NCBI GenBank assembly: GCA_038326615.1
Contig: JBBQKF010000003.1
Location: 1-64,000, forward strand
Origin: JBBQKF01 sp038326615
Lineage (GTDB): Bacteria > Bacillota > Clostridia > Saccharofermentanales > UBA5734
DNA: 64,000 nt
Direction of reading: 5' to 3'
The position numbers and the translations under genes are program-made. The notes beneath the pieces are model-generated. The model was not told where the DNA came from. It did no database searches and saw only the letters and a list, made by a program, of their open reading frames with translations. Positions 29,943 through 39,852 of the stretch are shown in pieces. Within the stretch, counting starts at the first letter, position 1; every line of letters begins with the position of its first letter.

Positions 29943-31745
29943 ATGTTATTAATTACGAGAGAACAAGCTAAAAGCCTTGACGAATATATTGTAAAAACTA
30001 TTGGCATACCGATTGAAATACTAATAGAGCATGCAGGTATGGCGATTGCTAAACAAGCAGATATTTGTTTGAGACAGATGAATGCAGATGGTGGCGTTGA
30101 TGTTTTTGCAGGAAAGGGAATGAATGGCCAGGATGCATTTTGTGCTGCGAGAATTCTTTTTTCGATGGGTTACGATGTCAGGATCTGGGAAGTATTTAAC
30201 AATGAAACTCTGAAGATTGAACATATTATCGAAAAATTTAAGTCCGCAAAATCTGAATCACAAGAATCTGAGACATCACAATCTGAGTTGATAGAATCTA
30301 AATCATCGAAATTTGAGTTATCTAAAGTTGATTCGGTAAATGGAGAAAGTATTAAATCTAAAAATATTGATAATAAAATCAATTGGCAGCGAGAATCCTG
30401 CAAAAAAATTGGAATTCCTGTTTTGCCAGCCAAAGAATATGAAATTAGAAAAGCACAAACTCAAGACAAAAAATCAAGCCTGATTATTGACGGAATTTTC
30501 GGGACTTCGTTTTCACTTAAAAGAGAAATGTCGAATGATATTACGGATATATTTAAGAAAATAAATACTAATCATAATCATGGGGATTATGTTATGTCAA
30601 TCGACTTGCCTTCTGGGATAGATTCCGACAATGGGCTTACTTTACCTGATACGATAAACGCAGATGTTACTGTAACTTTTATGTTCTCAAAGGTAGGAAT
30701 GATGAGTTATCCTGCAAGGCAATATGCTGGAAAGATTATTATTGAAGACATTGGAATATCAAAAAAGGTTTTAGAATCATTTAAAGATAATACTAACAAT
30801 ACTAACAATAAAAAGAATAATGATAACAACTTTAAAAACAAAAACAAGGGATTTAATGAAATTGAAAACAACATTACAAATAGTGACGAGAATAATAAAG
30901 AAAAATATGAAACGCTCGACATGGAGTTTGCAAAAAAAGAAATTTCACACCGCCCAATTGACGGACACAAGGGCACATTCGGAAGAACGGGGCTTGTCGG
31001 CGGAAACGATGGGATGGCAGGATCTATATGCCTTTCAGCCCTTGCTGCAATGCGATGTGGGGTTGGTTTGTTATATATGCGTGTGCCGAAATCAATTTTA
31101 CCACAGTGTTTGACTGTTGTTCCTGAGGCTTTAATTTCATCTGATGAAAAAGCTTTATCACCAGAAATGAATTCGATGCTGTTTGGTCCTGGAATGGATA
31201 ATAATCAAAAAACACAGGAATTAATGTGGGATGCAATTAAAATTGTTCCAAAATTGATACTTGATGCACAAGCACTGAATATTATCGCAACTGATTTGAA
31301 TCGCTTTCAGGAAAATATTTCAATAAGAAATAGCAACAAACTACCATGGATTGTCTTAACACCGCACCCAGGTGAGTTTAAAAGGATTTGCCCGGATATC
31401 GATGTTAATTCAAGATTGGCTGCAGCGTTTGAAGCAGCGAGGAGATTAAATTCTATTGTAGTTCTGAAGGGTGCTGGAACGCTTATTTCAAGTCCTGATG
31501 GTAAAGTTGCAATAAATACAACCGGTAACAGTGGAATGGCAAAAGGCGGTAGCGGAGATGTTTTATCTGGTATGATTGCAAGTTTTATGGCTCAAGGGAA
31601 ATCGCCTTTGACAGCTTGTAAGTTAGCAGTTTATTTGCATGGAATATGTGGCGATCTTGCCTCGGAGGAATTAGGAGAACACAGTATGCTTCCAAGGGAT
31701 TTAATAGAGAAAATTCCTAAATCATTTCTCTTGGCAAAAGAATAA
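29943..31745 (+). CDS. nnr: Bifunctional NAD(P)H-hydrate repair enzyme (epimerase + ADP-dependent dehydratase)
   Basis: Metabolite-repair enzyme that epimerises and dehydrates damaged NAD(P)H hydrates. The N-terminal YjeF_N domain (about 1-250; LITREQAKSLDEY, EHAGMAIA, FAGKGMNGQDAF, DLPSGIDSDNG) is followed by the YjeF_C/carbohydrate-kinase-like domain from about 325 (HKGTFGRTGLVGG, LTPHPGEFKRI, GNSGMAKGGSGDVLSGMIAS). The 600 residues exceed the roughly 500 usual for the family. The excess lies in two hydrophilic insertions: a Ser/Glu/Lys-rich stretch around 100-145 built on degenerate ATCTGAG-type repeats (about 30250-30330), and an Asn/Lys-rich linker around 278-325. The ATG at 29943 follows AAAGGAG; a TTG two codons earlier is the alternative. 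Confidence 0.92.
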   Translation: MLLITREQAKSLDEYIVKTIGIPIEILIEHAGMAIAKQADICLRQMNADGGVDVFAGKGMNGQDAFCAARILFSMGYDVRIWEVFNNETLKIEHIIEKFKSAKSESQESETSQSELIESKSSKFELSKVDSVNGESIKSKNIDNKINWQRESCKKIGIPVLPAKEYEIRKAQTQDKKSSLIIDGIFGTSFSLKREMSNDITDIFKKINTNHNHGDYVMSIDLPSGIDSDNGLTLPDTINADVTVTFMFSKVGMMSYPARQYAGKIIIEDIGISKKVLESFKDNTNNTNNKKNNDNNFKNKNKGFNEIENNITNSDENNKEKYETLDMEFAKKEISHRPIDGHKGTFGRTGLVGGNDGMAGSICLSALAAMRCGVGLLYMRVPKSILPQCLTVVPEALISSDEKALSPEMNSMLFGPGMDNNQKTQELMWDAIKIVPKLILDAQALNIIATDLNRFQENISIRNSNKLPWIVLTPHPGEFKRICPDIDVNSRLAAAFEAARRLNSIVVLKGAGTLISSPDGKVAINTTGNSGMAKGGSGDVLSGMIASFMAQGKSPLTACKLAVYLHGICGDLASEELGEHSMLPRDLIEKIPKSFLLAKE

Positions 31746-32033
31746 ATCGTTGATAACATTAAGTTTATTGATTAAATATAAATTTATTAAAATAATAGGG
31801 CTTCTGATCAATAGGTATGGTTGAAATTACTTATAAAAGTAGTAAAATAGTAGTAATTACTTATAAAAATTAAGAGCCATATTTAAATGTATATAAACAA
31901 AGAGTTAGAAGCAGGGGTTTTTACTAAAATTCCTGTCCCCATAGAAAAATGATGTGTGCATAAATCAAAGAGTGAGTTTGAATAGAGCATTTTTTACCAT
32001 GGTTCCTGTTCCCGAGGTGAAAAGGAGAAATAG

Positions 32034-33440
32034 ATGGAAGAATCTTTACTTAACCGATCATGGGCTGAAGTCAATCTGGATTATATAGCCGATAATGTTA
32101 AAATAATCCGCAACAAAGTTAAACGTGGTTCTGAAATAATGGGTGTTGTGAAAGCTGATGCTTATGGGCATGGTATATCGCAGATAATTCCTGTTTTAAT
32201 AGAAAATGGGGTTACGAGGCTTGCTGTTTCGATGCTTGATGAAGCAATTGAACTTAGGAAGAATGACGTAAAAATACCGATTCTTGTTTTAAGTTACACT
32301 GATCCAAGACGCGCAAAAGAAATTATCGAATATAGTGTAACTCAGACTGTTTATAGCCTTGAGCTTGCACGGGCTTTGTCGAAGGCAGGTCAGGAGCTTG
32401 AGCGGGAAGTGCGAATTCATATAAAAGTAGATACAGGCATGGGCCGTGTTGGATTTATGGCAGGTTTTGGCGCGGTAAAAAGCATTGAAGAGATTCAGAA
32501 AATGCCGGAAATTGTAATCGAAGGCATTTACACACATTTTGCATGCGCTGATGAGGAAGATTCATCGTATACAAATTGGCAATTTGAACAATTTATGAGC
32601 ATCTGTAATGAACTCGGAAGGCTCGGAATACAAATTCCAATCAAACATGTTTGCAATAGTGCTGCTACAATGTTATTCCCCTCGATGCACCTTGACATGG
32701 TTCGTGTCGGAATCCTTCTTTACGGAATGTCTCCATCTTCATTTTGCAATTCATCAAAAGATGGGTTTAAACCAGCAATGTCCCTTAAGACTAATGTAAT
32801 CCTTGTTAAAAATGTTGAAGCAAATCAATCTATAAGTTATGGTAGAAAATTCACTACATCAAAACCATCAGTCATTGCAACAATTCCAATCGGATATGCT
32901 GATGGCTACTCGCGAAATCTTTCCGGCAAAGCGGATGTGCTTGTAGGCGGGAAGCGTTACCCAATTGTTGGGAATATTTGCATGGATACATGTATGATTG
33001 ATTTGACAGAGCCGGCAGAAAAAAATGAATTAGAAAATAGAATTGAGATAAAAGAGAAAAACGGATTGAAAAATAGAATTGAGATAGAAGAAAATAATGC
33101 ATTTGAAAATCAATTAAAAAGCAAAAATGAAAACCATCAAAAGAATGAAATAGTAAATAAATTCGTGAATGTTAATGAAGAAATTGACTTTAAAGAAATT
33201 GAAAATAGGACGGAGGGTTATTTTAATAATGCACTTATGAGTATGCAAGTTGAGATAAAAGTCGGAGACGAGGTTGTGCTTTTTGGCGAACAAAATGGTG
33301 TAAGAATCGAGATTGACGAAATAGCAAAACTTCTTGGCACCATTAATTATGAAGTCACATGCCTTGTTGGCAAAAGAGTTCCTCGTGCCTATATGAAAAA
33401 TGATAAAATTGCAGAAATCAAAAATTACCTTTTAGGGTAG
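32034..33440 (+). CDS. alr: Alanine racemase with a ~70-residue low-complexity insertion
   Basis: PLP-dependent racemase making D-alanine for peptidoglycan. The cofactor lysine is Lys40 in GVVKADAYGHG, and the second catalytic base is Tyr269 in SISYGRKF. Other family blocks are VDTGMGRVGF, CNSAATMLFP and PIGYADGYSRNL. The length is 468 residues against about 380 in the family. The extra sequence is a Glu/Asn/Lys-rich insertion at about residues 325-398, directly after GNICMDTCMIDLT, in the C-terminal beta domain. Its start is a 36-base in-frame tandem repeat (33024-33131). The conserved end (GDEVVLFGEQNGV..., NYEVTCLVGKRVPRAY) resumes afterwards, so the enzyme is probably functional with a disordered loop. 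Confidence 0.95.
   Translation: MEESLLNRSWAEVNLDYIADNVKIIRNKVKRGSEIMGVVKADAYGHGISQIIPVLIENGVTRLAVSMLDEAIELRKNDVKIPILVLSYTDPRRAKEIIEYSVTQTVYSLELARALSKAGQELEREVRIHIKVDTGMGRVGFMAGFGAVKSIEEIQKMPEIVIEGIYTHFACADEEDSSYTNWQFEQFMSICNELGRLGIQIPIKHVCNSAATMLFPSMHLDMVRVGILLYGMSPSSFCNSSKDGFKPAMSLKTNVILVKNVEANQSISYGRKFTTSKPSVIATIPIGYADGYSRNLSGKADVLVGGKRYPIVGNICMDTCMIDLTEPAEKNELENRIEIKEKNGLKNRIEIEENNAFENQLKSKNENHQKNEIVNKFVNVNEEIDFKEIENRTEGYFNNALMSMQVEIKVGDEVVLFGEQNGVRIEIDEIAKLLGTINYEVTCLVGKRVPRAYMKNDKIAEIKNYLLG
33024..33131 (+). repeat. 36-bp in-frame tandem repeat inside alr
   Basis: Three consecutive 36-base units (33024, 33060, 33096) encode related 12-mers of the form NELENRIEIKEK, NGLKNRIEIEEN and NAFENQLKSKNE. 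The first two are nearly identical at DNA level; the third has drifted. Confidence 0.85.
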
Positions 33441-33734
33441 GCGGTTTTAAAAAGTCGAAAATGATACTAAATTTAATTCTATTTAGGAACACAAATTTAC
33501 ATTCAAAAAAAGTTGATTGTGGAGTTTCTAAAACAAATTAATTCTGTTGGTTTCTCTTGTGAAATTTCTGAATAAATATAATGTTCAAGAAAGATATGTT
33601 TTTTAATAAATTAATAAAGATGGTTTGTTATAGAAATCTACCGTTCAAATTGATGTAAATATGGTACAATAGTGCCTTGCTAACATAGTTTGTTTATAAT
33701 ATAATGTTCTGAGATATGGAAAGGAGTCATTAAT

Positions 33735-34580
33735 ATGAATTTAGCTCTTAAAAATCAGACAAAAATATTCGCTTGTAATATGAGACGAAACATTGTTGAA
33801 GAGGTTTTCAGCGCACAATCAGGTCATCCAGGCGGATCTCTTTCATGTGCAGATATTCTGGCAGTTCTTTATAATGTTGAAATGAGGGTTGACCCTAAGG
33901 ACGCAAAAAATCCAGATAGAGATCGCTTTGTTCTTTCAAAAGGCCACTGTGCACCAGCTCTTTATGCAGCATTAGCACAGAAAGGGTTTTTCCCAGAGGA
34001 AGACCTTGTAACTTTCAGAAGTGCAGACAGCTATTTGCAAGGACACCCAAACATGAATAGTGTTCCTGGCGTTGATATGTCAACTGGTTCTTTGGGACAA
34101 GGAATATCTGCTGCTGTTGGCATGGCAATGATGGGTAAACTTGATAAGAAAGACTACCGTGTTTTTTCTATATTAGGTGATGGCGAACTACAAGAGGGTC
34201 AGGTTTGGGAAGCAACGATGGCTGCGGCTCATTATAAACTAGACAATTTAACAGCATTCATTGACCATAATGGGCTTCAGATTGATGGAGATATTAAGAA
34301 GGTTATGAACCCTGAGGATGTTTCTGAGAAGTTCATAGCATTTGGCTGGAATGTAATCAATATTGACGGACATGATGTTGAAGCAATTTTTAATGCAATC
34401 CAAGAAGCAAAGACTGTAAGTGGTAAACCTACAATGGTTGTTTGTGCTACTCACAAAGGTCAGGGAGTAAGCTTCATGGAAGATGATCCGTCATGGCATG
34501 GAACTGCACCTAAACAAGATCAAAGAGATGCTGCTGTCTGCGAAATTGATACAGTACTTACGGCAATGGAGGAGGTTTAA
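33735..34580 (+). CDS. Transketolase, N-terminal subunit
   Basis: Thiamine-diphosphate-binding half of a split transketolase, 281 residues. It carries SAQSGHPGGSLSCADIL, SKGHCAPALYAAL, GSLGQGISAAVGMA and the ThDP/metal motif GDGELQEGQVWEA with Asn in DHNG. Split transketolases are common in Clostridia and archaea. Together with the next gene it transfers two-carbon units in the non-oxidative pentose phosphate pathway, which would process xylose released by the xylan locus. It starts after GGAAAGGAG; an extended -10 (TGGTACAAT at about 33663) upstream could be the promoter. Confidence 0.95.
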   Translation: MNLALKNQTKIFACNMRRNIVEEVFSAQSGHPGGSLSCADILAVLYNVEMRVDPKDAKNPDRDRFVLSKGHCAPALYAALAQKGFFPEEDLVTFRSADSYLQGHPNMNSVPGVDMSTGSLGQGISAAVGMAMMGKLDKKDYRVFSILGDGELQEGQVWEATMAAAHYKLDNLTAFIDHNGLQIDGDIKKVMNPEDVSEKFIAFGWNVINIDGHDVEAIFNAIQEAKTVSGKPTMVVCATHKGQGVSFMEDDPSWHGTAPKQDQRDAAVCEIDTVLTAMEEV

Positions 34581-34582
34581 TC

Positions 34583-35521
34583 ATGGGAAAGTTAGCTACA
34601 AGAGAAGCATACGGACTTGCTTTGGCAGAGTTTGGTGTTGATGAAAAAATTGTTGTTCTGGATGCAGACTTATCTAAATCTACATATACAGTTACTTTCA
34701 AGAAAGTATTTCCTGAAAGACATTTCAATATGGGCATTGCAGAAGCAAACATGATTTCCGTTGCATGTGGCATGGCTACATGTGGTAAAGTTGCTTTTGC
34801 CAGCACTTTTGCTATATTTGCAGCTGAAAGAGGATGCGAGCAGATTCGTAATTCTGCTTGCTACCCAAAACTTAATGTTAAAATCTGCGCGACTCATGCA
34901 GGTATCTCAGTTGGTGAAGACGGAGCGTCTCATCAATGTTTAGAAGATCTTGCAATTATGCGTTCAATTCCTAATCTTACAGTTGTTCAACCTTGTGATG
35001 CAGCATCTACAAGAGCTTGTATTAAAGCAGCAATTGAAACCGATGGACCTTTTTATGTGCGTTTAGGAAGACTTGCTGTTGAAGATGTTTATGCTACTGA
35101 AACAATTCCTTTCACAATTGGTAAAGGAAATCAAATAGCTGAGGGTAATGATGTCACAATAATTGCTTCAGGGCTTATGGTTCAGGAAGCGCTCGCAGCA
35201 AGCAAGACATTACTTGCCGAAGGTATTGGAGCAAGAGTTATTGACATGCATACAATCAAGCCCATAGACCGTGATATTATAATTAAGGCTGCTAAAGAAA
35301 CTGGCGCAATTGTAACTGCAGAAGAACACAACATCATTGGTGGACTTGGCGGAGCTGTTGCTGAAGTTATAGCAACTAGCGCTCCTTGTATTCTTCGTAT
35401 GGTTGGTGTTGAAGATAAGTTCGGAAAATCAGGGAAACCTGCAATACTTCTTAAGGAGTACGGACTTACAGCAGAAAACATAGTTGCAAAAGCAAAAGAT
35501 GCGATTGCAAACAAAATCTGA
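34583..35521 (+). CDS. Transketolase, C-terminal subunit
   Basis: Pyrimidine-binding and C-terminal domains of split transketolase, 312 residues. Recognisable blocks are VLDADLSKSTYT, FPERHFNMGIAEANM, GVGEDGASHQ-like (SVGEDGASHQCLEDLAIMRS), the GPFYVRLGR segment and the C-terminal AEEHNIIGGLGGAVAE. The start codon follows the stop of the first subunit by two bases, with GGAGGA inside the end of that gene, so the two are translationally coupled and made in equal amounts. Confidence 0.95.
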   Translation: MGKLATREAYGLALAEFGVDEKIVVLDADLSKSTYTVTFKKVFPERHFNMGIAEANMISVACGMATCGKVAFASTFAIFAAERGCEQIRNSACYPKLNVKICATHAGISVGEDGASHQCLEDLAIMRSIPNLTVVQPCDAASTRACIKAAIETDGPFYVRLGRLAVEDVYATETIPFTIGKGNQIAEGNDVTIIASGLMVQEALAASKTLLAEGIGARVIDMHTIKPIDRDIIIKAAKETGAIVTAEEHNIIGGLGGAVAEVIATSAPCILRMVGVEDKFGKSGKPAILLKEYGLTAENIVAKAKDAIANKI

Positions 35522-35686
35522 TAATTGATTTGCATTCATTTAAGAAAACACTTAACTTGTGGATCTATATTTAGTATTGAAATACAAGGTGAGGAACAAT
35601 TTGATATTTTATGGTATCGACTGTGTTAGTGGTTATTAGGATTAGTTCTAGCGAATAAAAAGCAATCTAGAATAATTGTAAAATTT

Positions 35687-35720
35687 AAAATCTCTGTACC
35701 AAATGGTATGGGGATTTTTC
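35687..35720 (+). terminator. Terminator of the transketolase operon
   Basis: AAAATCTCTGTACC pairs with GGTATGGGGATTTT (including G-T wobbles) around AAAT, followed by T residues. The remaining 333-base gap to the next gene is AT-rich and shows no other feature. Confidence 0.75.
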
Positions 35721-35854
35721 TTTTATTGACACAAAAATATAGCAGTGTTAACATTTGTATATAGACTTTATCGGATAAGCTATTTATTGCTTAAAAATAT
35801 CGCTTGTATTACCCATAAATTGAATGATTTCTAAAGAATTGAGGTGAATTAGTT

Positions 35855-36412
35855 ATGAAACATCCTTTTATTGACCCTCCTAAAAAAATTCCTATTTTTC
35901 TTCGCTTTGCGCTTTGGGTTTCAAAAAAGGAAACTGGCAAAGATCTTTTGCCAGCAAAACTCCTCGCTTGGTATCCGAGAGTAGCAGCCGGGTCGGCGGT
36001 GTTTGAAATGCTTGTTGCAAAAGGTAAAAACAAGGAGCAAAAACGTTTACTTAATCTAATCAGATTAAAAGCGTCTTTTGTTTGTTCATGTGCTTTTTGC
36101 ATAGACCTAAACGCAGTGGGAATTGAAACTAATGGGATAACATTTGATGAAATAAGAGTTTTGCAGGGTAAAAAACCAATTGGTGAGGTTAATTCTTTTT
36201 CTGCAAAAGAATTAATTGCGATAGAATATGCAGAGATTATGTCAAGCACACCGCTACATTTTACAGAACAATTCGTTGACTCCCTTAACAGCATGTTCTC
36301 AAATCGTGAAGTTGTAATGCTGGCAAGTGCAATTGCTGCTGTTAATTATTGGGCAAGGCTAAACCAGGGAATGGGTGTTCCATCAGCAGGATTTACAGAT
36401 ATTACGGCTTAA
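35855..36412 (+). CDS. AhpD/carboxymuconolactone decarboxylase-family protein
   Basis: 185-residue all-helical CMD-family protein. The redox CxxC motif SCAFC (Cys79 and Cys82), followed by D and a downstream NA, matches the alkylhydroperoxidase AhpD-like active site (CxxC plus His, with the His position occupied differently here: CIDLNAVG). The C-terminal half repeats the helical pattern (LNSMFSNREVVMLASAIAAVNYWARLNQ). AhpD-like proteins use the Cys pair for peroxide or disulfide exchange. It is followed by trxA and the CoA-disulfide reductase, supporting a thiol-redox role. The physiological substrate is unknown. Confidence 0.8.
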   Translation: MKHPFIDPPKKIPIFLRFALWVSKKETGKDLLPAKLLAWYPRVAAGSAVFEMLVAKGKNKEQKRLLNLIRLKASFVCSCAFCIDLNAVGIETNGITFDEIRVLQGKKPIGEVNSFSAKELIAIEYAEIMSSTPLHFTEQFVDSLNSMFSNREVVMLASAIAAVNYWARLNQGMGVPSAGFTDITA

Positions 36413-36695
36413 AATGTAATTAGAACTAAATTAGAACAATAAATTCAAATGCTAAATCGAATTAGCAAATTCTATTACTGAAAGACTGTGACTTTGTCAC
36501 TGTTGAACTTTTGATACACAGTTATAATAAATTCGTACTTGATTCATTAACCCACATTAATTTCTAGCGGACAGAAGACATTTCAATTTTTGGTCCGACA
36601 ATAAGACTAATGGTTAGTGATTTTTATGAATCTGATTCAGTAACAAAAAATAAATAGTGATTATTTAAATCACAAAATGAAAGAAGGAAATTAAT

Positions 36696-37010
36696 ATGAA
36701 ACCTATTACAATTACAAAAGCAAATTTTAAAGCAGAGGTTCTTGAGTCAAAAGTTCCAGTCATGTTAGATTTTTGGGCGCCTTGGTGCGGTCCTTGCAGA
36801 ATGGTAGCTCCTATCCTTGAAGAATTGGCGGTCGAGGTTGAAGGCAAGGCTACTATCGGCAAAATTAATGTTGATGAAGAATTAGAACTTGCACAAGAAT
36901 TTGGAGTTATGAGCATTCCAACAATTCTTGTTTTTGAGGCAGGCAAACAAAAAAATAAAATGGTTGGTTTCCGTGATAAGGGTGACTTACGCAAAATGCT
37001 TGGAGTTTGA
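36696..37010 (+). CDS. trxA: Thioredoxin
   Basis: Classical thioredoxin, 104 residues, with WAPWCGPC (Cys31/Cys34), the cis-Pro in MSIPTILVF and the typical beta-alpha ending. It reduces protein disulfides. It is flanked by the AhpD-like gene and a CoA-disulfide reductase, forming a redox group. A second thioredoxin gene lies at 62.6 kb. AGAAGGAAA precedes the ATG. Confidence 0.96.
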   Translation: MKPITITKANFKAEVLESKVPVMLDFWAPWCGPCRMVAPILEELAVEVEGKATIGKINVDEELELAQEFGVMSIPTILVFEAGKQKNKMVGFRDKGDLRKMLGV

Positions 37011-37100
37011 TGAAAAATAATTTCGAGAATTAACTCTCAAAAAGATGGTATAAAAACCATGAATTATGATTTATATTAGAATAAAACTGGAGGATTTGAA

Positions 37101-39698
37101 ATGAAAATATTGATAGTTGGTGGTGTTGCAGGCGGTGCTTCTGCTGCGGCAAGACTCAGGAGACTTGACGAAAAAGCAGAAATAATTATGTTTGAAAAAG
37201 GTGAATATATATCTTTTGCTAATTGTGGCCTTCCATATTTTATAGGCGGTGACATTAAGGAAAAAGAGAAACTGACATTGCAGACCCCGGAAAGTTTTAA
37301 TGCAAGATTTAATGTTGATGTAAGGACAATGAATGAAGTTGTTTCAGTTAATCCAGCACAGAAATCTGTTTCTGTATTAAATCGTAAGACAGGAGAGCCT
37401 TATACAGAGAAATACGACAAACTTATTCTTTCTCCGGGCGCAGCACCAATTGTTCCAAATTTTGAAGGCAGCTCTGGGGATAGAATTTTTACTTTAAGAA
37501 ACATTCCTGATACATATAAGATAAAGGATTTCATTACAAATAACCATCCAAAAAGCGCCGTTGTTGTCGGAGGTGGGTATATAGGAATAGAAATGGCAGA
37601 AAATCTGCACCAGGCAGGACTCGATGTAACTATAGTTGAATTGCTTGATCACGTTATTGGCCCAATAGATTTTGATATGGCATGCGATGTTCATAATCAT
37701 ATTGAGAGCAAGGGAGTTCATCTTTATCTTGAAGATGGAGTTAAATCAATCAGACATAACGCCAACTCTCTCGATGTAGTACTTAATAGCGAAGTTATTC
37801 ATACTGATATGCTAATTATGGCTGTGGGTGTAAAACCTGATACGACTCTTGCAAAAGATGCAGGACTAACTGTAAATGGGAGAGGCTGTATTGTTGTTGA
37901 TGAGCACATGCTTACTTCTGATGCCGATATTTATGCAGTTGGTGATGCTGTTGAAGTAACTGACTTTATGACGAATGCAAAAGGATTCATCCCACTTGCA
38001 GGTCCCGCGAATAAACAAGGCAGAATAGCAGCTGACAATATTTGTGGAATTGACAGTAAATATAAGGGAACGCAGGGAACTGCAATACTAAAGTGCTTTG
38101 ACATGACAGTTGCTTGTACTGGGTTAAATGAGAGGGCAGCAAAAATTGCTGGAGTAGATTATGAAAAATCATACACTTATTCTGCATCGCATGCGTCTTA
38201 TTATCCAGGAGCGGTTAATATGTCTGTGAAACTTGTTTTCGAGAAGAAGACGGGAAAAGTTTTGGGCGCACAAATTGTAGGATTTGATGGCGTTGACAAA
38301 AGGTGCGATGTAATCGCAACGGCTATTCGTGCCAATATGACAATTCAAGACCTTACTGAATTGGAATTGTCATATGCGCCACCGTACTCGTCTGCGAAAG
38401 ATCCTGTGAACATGGCCGGGTACGTGGCGGAAAATATTTTGTCCGGCAGGACCAAAATATTTCATTGGCACGACGTCGCTTCAATTGATCCCGAAACTTC
38501 AATTTTGCTAGACATTCGAACAACATACGAATTTGATAATGGATTTATACAAGGATCGATTAATATACCACTTGATTCACTTCGTCATCACTTGAAAGAA
38601 CTTGATTCGAAAAAGACGATTTACGTTATTTGCCAAGTTGGATTAAGAGGCCATGTAGCCTGTCAGATTCTAAGGCAAAATGGATTTGATTGCACTAATC
38701 TTTCAGGAGGATACAGGCTATACACTAGCGTATTCGGCAAAAAAAAAGTAAAAAATTATAGTGACGACATAAATTCGCATGGTTCGAAAAAATCTGATAA
38801 CGCAGTAAATATAGCTCAAAGTGATAAGATTGATAATAAAAGGGTTGATTTGCACGCAGGGAAAACCGAGCTTGGTAAAACTGTTGATAATACTAAAAAA
38901 GAAGGTATTTTTAACGAGGAAACTCAAAATTTTACTGTAAATAGAATATCAGTTGATGCGACAGGACTACAATGCCCCGGACCAATTATGAGTTTGTCTA
39001 AGGCTCTTAAGGAAGCAAATGTTCATGACATTATTGAGATATCAACGACAGACCCTGCTTTTGCTTCAGATGCAGAGGCGTTTTGCAGAAGAACAGGCAA
39101 CACATTCATAAGCCTTGTCAGCTCAAAAGGCATTTCGACTGCTACGATAGAAAAAGGTAAAAAAGAAGCAGTTGATATAGTTGAAGCATCAGAATGCCGT
39201 AACAAAGCATCTCAGGTAGTGCCGGAATACAATAACAAAAACATTATTGTTTTTTCTGGCGACCTTGATAAGGCAATTGCAAGTTTTATTATCGCAAATG
39301 CATCCGCTGCAATGGGACGTAAAGTATCTATGTTCTTTACATTCTGGGGACTTAATATTTTAAGAAAACCAGAAAAAATAAATGTAAAAAAAGATATAAT
39401 TAGTAAAATGTTTGGAATGATGATGCCTCGCGGGAGCAAAAAACTTACTCTTTCCAAGATGAATATGGGCGGCATGGGCGCAAAAATGATTCGCATGGTC
39501 ATGAAAAACAAAAACGTAGATAGTCTGGAACAACTAATACTAGCATCAATTGATAATGGCGTTGAACTTGTTGCTTGTACCATGTCAATGGATGTTATGG
39601 GAATTAAAGAAGAAGAACTTATCGAAGGCATAAAGCTCGGAGGTGCTGCAGCAATGCTAGCAAATGCAGAGGAATCTGACATGTCTTTGTTTATCTAA
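37101..39698 (+). CDS. CoA-disulfide reductase fused to rhodanese, TusA and DsrE domains
   Basis: 865-residue multidomain flavoprotein. Residues 1-445 are a pyridine nucleotide-disulfide oxidoreductase of the CoA-disulfide/NADH oxidase type: GGVAGGASAAARLRR, single active Cys42 in SFANCGLPYF, VVVGGGYIGIEMAE and the dimerisation domain. Residues about 460-550 are a rhodanese domain with catalytic Cys511 (VICQVGLRGH). After a Lys/Asp/Ser-rich linker (about 550-610) comes a TusA/SirA sulfur-carrier domain with Cys625 (GLQCPGPIM). The last part (about 710-865) is a DsrE-like domain. Such fusions occur in anaerobes and imply channelling of persulfide sulfur from the reductase to a carrier. The CoA specificity itself is inferred. 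Confidence 0.9.
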   Translation: MKILIVGGVAGGASAAARLRRLDEKAEIIMFEKGEYISFANCGLPYFIGGDIKEKEKLTLQTPESFNARFNVDVRTMNEVVSVNPAQKSVSVLNRKTGEPYTEKYDKLILSPGAAPIVPNFEGSSGDRIFTLRNIPDTYKIKDFITNNHPKSAVVVGGGYIGIEMAENLHQAGLDVTIVELLDHVIGPIDFDMACDVHNHIESKGVHLYLEDGVKSIRHNANSLDVVLNSEVIHTDMLIMAVGVKPDTTLAKDAGLTVNGRGCIVVDEHMLTSDADIYAVGDAVEVTDFMTNAKGFIPLAGPANKQGRIAADNICGIDSKYKGTQGTAILKCFDMTVACTGLNERAAKIAGVDYEKSYTYSASHASYYPGAVNMSVKLVFEKKTGKVLGAQIVGFDGVDKRCDVIATAIRANMTIQDLTELELSYAPPYSSAKDPVNMAGYVAENILSGRTKIFHWHDVASIDPETSILLDIRTTYEFDNGFIQGSINIPLDSLRHHLKELDSKKTIYVICQVGLRGHVACQILRQNGFDCTNLSGGYRLYTSVFGKKKVKNYSDDINSHGSKKSDNAVNIAQSDKIDNKRVDLHAGKTELGKTVDNTKKEGIFNEETQNFTVNRISVDATGLQCPGPIMSLSKALKEANVHDIIEISTTDPAFASDAEAFCRRTGNTFISLVSSKGISTATIEKGKKEAVDIVEASECRNKASQVVPEYNNKNIIVFSGDLDKAIASFIIANASAAMGRKVSMFFTFWGLNILRKPEKINVKKDIISKMFGMMMPRGSKKLTLSKMNMGGMGAKMIRMVMKNKNVDSLEQLILASIDNGVELVACTMSMDVMGIKEEELIEGIKLGGAAAMLANAEESDMSLFI

Positions 39699-39816
39699 GA
39701 TTTCTGGGGGGGGGCTTGCTTTTTTAATTAATTAGCTCGCTTTTTGCGAATTTTTATGAGATTAGTGACTGCCAATATTAATTCAAAAAATATCCTTAAA
39801 ACAAAAAAGATTTAGT

Positions 39817-39852
39817 AAAAGCTCTTTTGGATTAATATCTGATTGAGCTTTT
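39817..39852 (+). terminator. Hairpin after the CoA-disulfide reductase fusion gene
   Basis: AAAAGCTC pairs with GAGCTTTT across a 20-base loop, followed by TATTTT. Probable terminator. Confidence 0.6.
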
